The position numbers and the translations under genes are program-made. 64,000 bases of DNA from Hyperoplus lanceolatus (lineage: Eukaryota > Chordata > Actinopteri > Uranoscopiformes > Ammodytidae): contig CM049417.1 in assembly GCA_026929865.2 (NCBI GenBank), positions 18,084,501-18,148,500 on the forward strand. The letters run 5' to 3'. Shown in pieces: positions 60,736-64,000 of this stretch (within the stretch, counting starts at the first letter, position 1; the number at the start of each line of letters is the position of its first letter). Under the pieces are notes generated by a model. The model did not search any database. It was not told the origin of the DNA and saw only the letters and a program-made list of their open reading frames with translations.

Positions 60736-63432
60736 TCAAAAACATGGGCTGGGTAAATGTAACATGTATTTAAACATTGCACAAGCGCAGTATCTGATGG
60801 CATGTGTCCTTTTACTACTTTCCCACCACTCTTTATAAAGTATACATTTATCTAACACATTACCTGCTGTGCTTTCAATAATCCATCATCAACAGTGCAG
60901 AGAAATGTTTCCAGCAGCCCCTCTGCATGTCCATCTCTGGCCTCATTTAAAACAAATCATTACCGCAGTTAAAAGTGTTAGTTCTAAACCATTTACCTCT
61001 AATGCATTCCGCCTAAGTATTTAACTAGCTGTGAAATTAACTGTGACTCAAAATTCAAAACCTCGGAGATAGGAAAAATTCTTCTATAAAAATATAATAA
61101 ATGAAATAAATAAATAAACTGGAGCACAGCCTTGATTTGGGGTTTTGAGAACTTCCAGGATGTGAGCGCTTGGCTCTGGCCGGTGTGGCACAGTGGTTGG
61201 TATGTATTTTTTTTGAATCCCGAGATCCGGTCCGAGCTCTTGTGAACTGGCCCTATTTCAGCTGTTGGCAGCAAGGCCCCCTTTCTCTGCATGCCCTGGG
61301 AGCCAATCATAATCTGTGTTGCCTCACATGTATTCTAGCTTTGTGAGGCCGCTGAGTTTGGTCATCCCTGCTAATGGCCGTAATATGAAGAAGGCAGTTG
61401 TGTTTAGAAAGGCTGTGGTGACATTTAGTGGTTACATTTGTCGCAACTATGTCTGGGCTTTCTTTACTCACTGATTAATTCCTCTACATCTCATTCGCTC
61501 TCAACATCAAGAGCGTACATTGCAGGACTTTCACGTTATTATCTTTAAGTGGCGATATGCAGCGACACAGTTCTAGGCCGCCTATTATGAAGTGTAGCCG
61601 TGGTGACAGACTCTCGTCCTGAGCTGCTCTGTGGTGAAAGAAATCACAGGCTGTAGCCCTCACCAGGGTATAATTGGCCCTATTGGGACGTTTCAGCACT
61701 CTTGTGCCACACCTCAGCTCACCTCCCAACTCCCACCACTTTTTCCATCTCGTAGTTCTTCATTTGTGAACTTGTGAAAGCTCCCACTCGGTTCGTAGGC
61801 CCACTGTCACTTGCGCTATGCGTGACAGAAAAACGTCAATGGGGTTATCAGCAACAGGGGAGTGAAGTGCTAATTGCTTGTTTAGCATCCTCCTGTTTTC
61901 ACATGGGGTCATGGGGGCGTTTTTTGATTAAAAGTGAGTCAATATTAGCTCCCGATGGTGTTTCCCGCTGAGGTTGATAATGGGAGAAAAGGTTACCTAT
62001 GCTTATATATAGCTTATTATGAGCTTAATAAGGTGAGGTCTTTTATAGTTTATTTTTTATTGTGAGATGTAACAATTAGGTTCAGATGTGAGGCATTCTT
62101 GCATGTCAATTCCCTGCCAATACGCAACAGGTGTAAACCAGCTCTGACTTTGAAGTTTGTTTTTTTGAAACAATCATTCAATCGAGACACAAACGAAAAG
62201 CCAGAATAACAGGCGGTCGGTGTGTCTTTTAAAGTTCCCCTGTTTTATTAATCATTTTTTTAAGGTCAACCGCAACATTACATCCTTCTTGTTTCTGAAG
62301 TATTTGACCAAAAATATTTTTACTTGATCATGTCAAATCATTTGAAAAGCCCTTTTTTCATTCGGCCTTCTACAAATGTAATACAAGGAGCCTGTTTACA
62401 CGGCTGGCTGTAAAAAGTCCATCCTCTTTAGATGTTTACTGTACTGTGCTCTCCATAAAAATACATGAGAAAGAGACGAGGAGAAAATGCTCATATAAAA
62501 ATATTGGAACGATAAGTTTTATGATTGGGATAGAGGCACTCTTCACCATGCAACAAAGGCCAGCTGTAAACAGTAACACAAGTTTATTGTCTGTGGGGAA
62601 AAAAAGCCTCAATTAAACGTGCCTTGTGTGCTATGCATCATAATGACTACCATAAAAAGCTGAGGCCGACAAGGCATTCCTTTAAGCGACTTCTGAGTGC
62701 AAGGCGTATGTGTAACTAAACCACAGAGTGCACACCAGAGCTAAAGATCCAGTCTCGCTTTTCCCCACCAACCGCCCATAATTACGCTTATTGGCCCCTT
62801 GTTTTATGTATGTTTTTACTGTACACTGCAGTAATGTATTGCAGTGCAGTGCAAAGAGAAAGGGCATTGGATTCTGGATGACATTGCTGGAAAAATGTGA
62901 TATAAGCAGCACTGTTTCCTTTTGGTTCTGTATTGCTACCTGATGAGATTCAATGAAAAAAGATGGTTGAAATTGTTGCAGTCAGTGCAGCATATGTCAA
63001 TCCCCTTTCCTCTTATAATGTTTCGTCTATATATCGTGTGTGATTTCATGTCGTCACCGGTGCACACAGCTGCTCTGACAGTGGGCAAACAACTCACTGA
63101 TTCCCAGTGCTGTAGTAACAAAAATGCTTCCTCAAACATAAGCCTATTGAAGAGGTGCATTAGTCAATCTTTTTTCTAATTGGATTTTCAACCAATTTTG
63201 CCCCGGACAACTTTACAAAAGTAAACGCAGCACTTATGAAAATTATTTTTCCTGCATAGTACAGTAAAAAATTGTCTTCTTTCATATTATTGTAGCCGCA
63301 ATTGCAACATAACGTTTATTCTTGTTTCCTACAGAAAGCCCCATCAACTTTGTAATAACCTCTGTCACTTCTGAACCGTTTTTCTGTGTTGTGCATTTTT
63401 TGTAATATTTGTTTGTGGCCCTCTCCTTATAG

Positions 63433-63465
63433 GGAGATTCTGGCTCATCTGCGGCAGGCATCAAG
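63433..63465 (+). CDS. col25a1: col25a1 COL2 exon with a Gly-X-Y interruption (33 nt)
   Basis: Encodes GDSGSSAAGIK, phase 0; acceptor CCTTATAG, donor GTAAGG. Four residues (SSAA) separate two glycines, so the triplet register is broken here. My recollection of the human protein has the same SSAAGIK break, so it is an old feature of the chain rather than a mutation; such breaks act as flexible points in non-fibrillar collagens. Confidence 0.94.
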
Positions 63466-63965
63466 GTAAGGGCTTAGCTTACAATCAAGGGCTTTCACTT
63501 CTCAAAAGCTGCTTCTTGATCCTCCATCAGTTAAAAGCAGCTGTTTGTAAGTTCAAACTCACTTAGTAGACATGTATGTGTCACTAAATAAAAAAAAGGT
63601 TTGCGCCAAACTAACTTATTTCTTACCCAGACTAGATTAGTTTCTACAAAAATCTTATACAAAGTATATTCCAGGTTTAACTATTGCTGTAACCAAGCTA
63701 ACTAAACTAACGGCAAAGCTCATATCAGCTAATAACTAATATTGGCTTTCTAATATATGACCCATCTGTAATAGAGTTATATATATGGTACACACACATC
63801 CAATATAACATTATCCTAAATGAGCAAATAACATCAGTGAGGCTAGCTAATGTTAGCTTAATAATTGACTGAACCTATTTAGTAGTTCTAAGAACTCAGG
63901 AAGGACTAGAAATGAAGTTGTTTGCGAAAAAAAAAACGGATAAAAAGGATTTGCATGTATTTCAG
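63466..63965 (+). other. col25a1: Intron (500 bp)
   Basis: Phase 0, AT-rich, no recognised repeats. Confidence 0.88.
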
Positions 63966-64000
63966 GGCGAACCCGGAGAGCCTGGACGAGGTGGATACAA
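63966..64000 (+). CDS. col25a1: col25a1 COL2 exon, cut by the window end
   Basis: Starts after TATTTCAG in phase 0 with GEPGEPGRGGY and continues beyond 64000. Human counterpart as remembered: GEPGESGRPGQ. Position 9 is Gly where human has Pro, so the triplet reads GRG, unusual but in register. Confidence 0.9.

Larger units (their letters stand above)
57918..63432 (+). other. col25a1: Intron (5.5 kb)
   Basis: Phase 0. Contains a cluster of old percomorph repeats (59926-60700) and a short (CA)n tract; 58.0-59.9 and 60.8-63.4 kb show nothing I recognise. Confidence 0.85.

Overview
The window comes from a vertebrate nuclear genome, most likely a percomorph (spiny-rayed) teleost fish. It holds tiny exons separated by kilobase-scale introns, long (CA)n/(TG)n microsatellites, Tc1/mariner and hAT DNA transposons, MITEs, a tRNA-derived SINE, and several interspersed repeats that I recognise as typical of percomorphs. 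There are no prokaryotic operons, CRISPR arrays or phage features.

The only gene I can support is on the + strand: the middle part of col25a1 (collagen type XXV alpha 1; CLAC-P, the collagen-like amyloidogenic component precursor), a type II transmembrane collagen. Fourteen confident exons (16543-64000) and one further candidate exon were read by combining AG/GT splice borders, Gly-X-Y coding and phase. In order: four exons encode the COL1 triple helix (45, 8, 27 and 27 nt); a 60-nt candidate exon and a 72-nt exon encode the non-collagenous NC2 break; nine exons (117, 36, 27, 45, 45, 27, 45, 33 nt and a partial one) begin COL2. The gene runs off both ends. The promoter, cytoplasmic and transmembrane exons and furin site must lie upstream, and the rest of COL2/COL3 and the C-terminus downstream. 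The NC2 exon starting MVFPKINHGF identifies the gene; it is, as far as I remember the mammalian protein, essentially unchanged.

Layout: 1-16542 is the 3' part of a very large intron with a hAT element nested in a MITE, a palindromic Tc1-derived foldback element, microsatellites and old repeats. 16543-34529 carries the COL1 exons, including an 8-nt microexon, with UG-repeat tracts beside two of them. 34530-41529 carries the NC2 region and the first COL2 exon. 41530-64000 carries the remaining COL2 exons, whose introns hold a dead full-length Tc1 transposon, MITEs and a TTAA-ended element.

I found no undescribed multi-gene system. The points most worth a second look are the 8-nt microexon, the candidate second NC2 exon (which would make the break between COL1 and COL2 a splice choice), the UG tracts flanking COL1 exons, the 1.6-kb foldback element, and a weak hint of an old apolipoprotein-B-like remnant on the minus strand near 11.4-16 kb.
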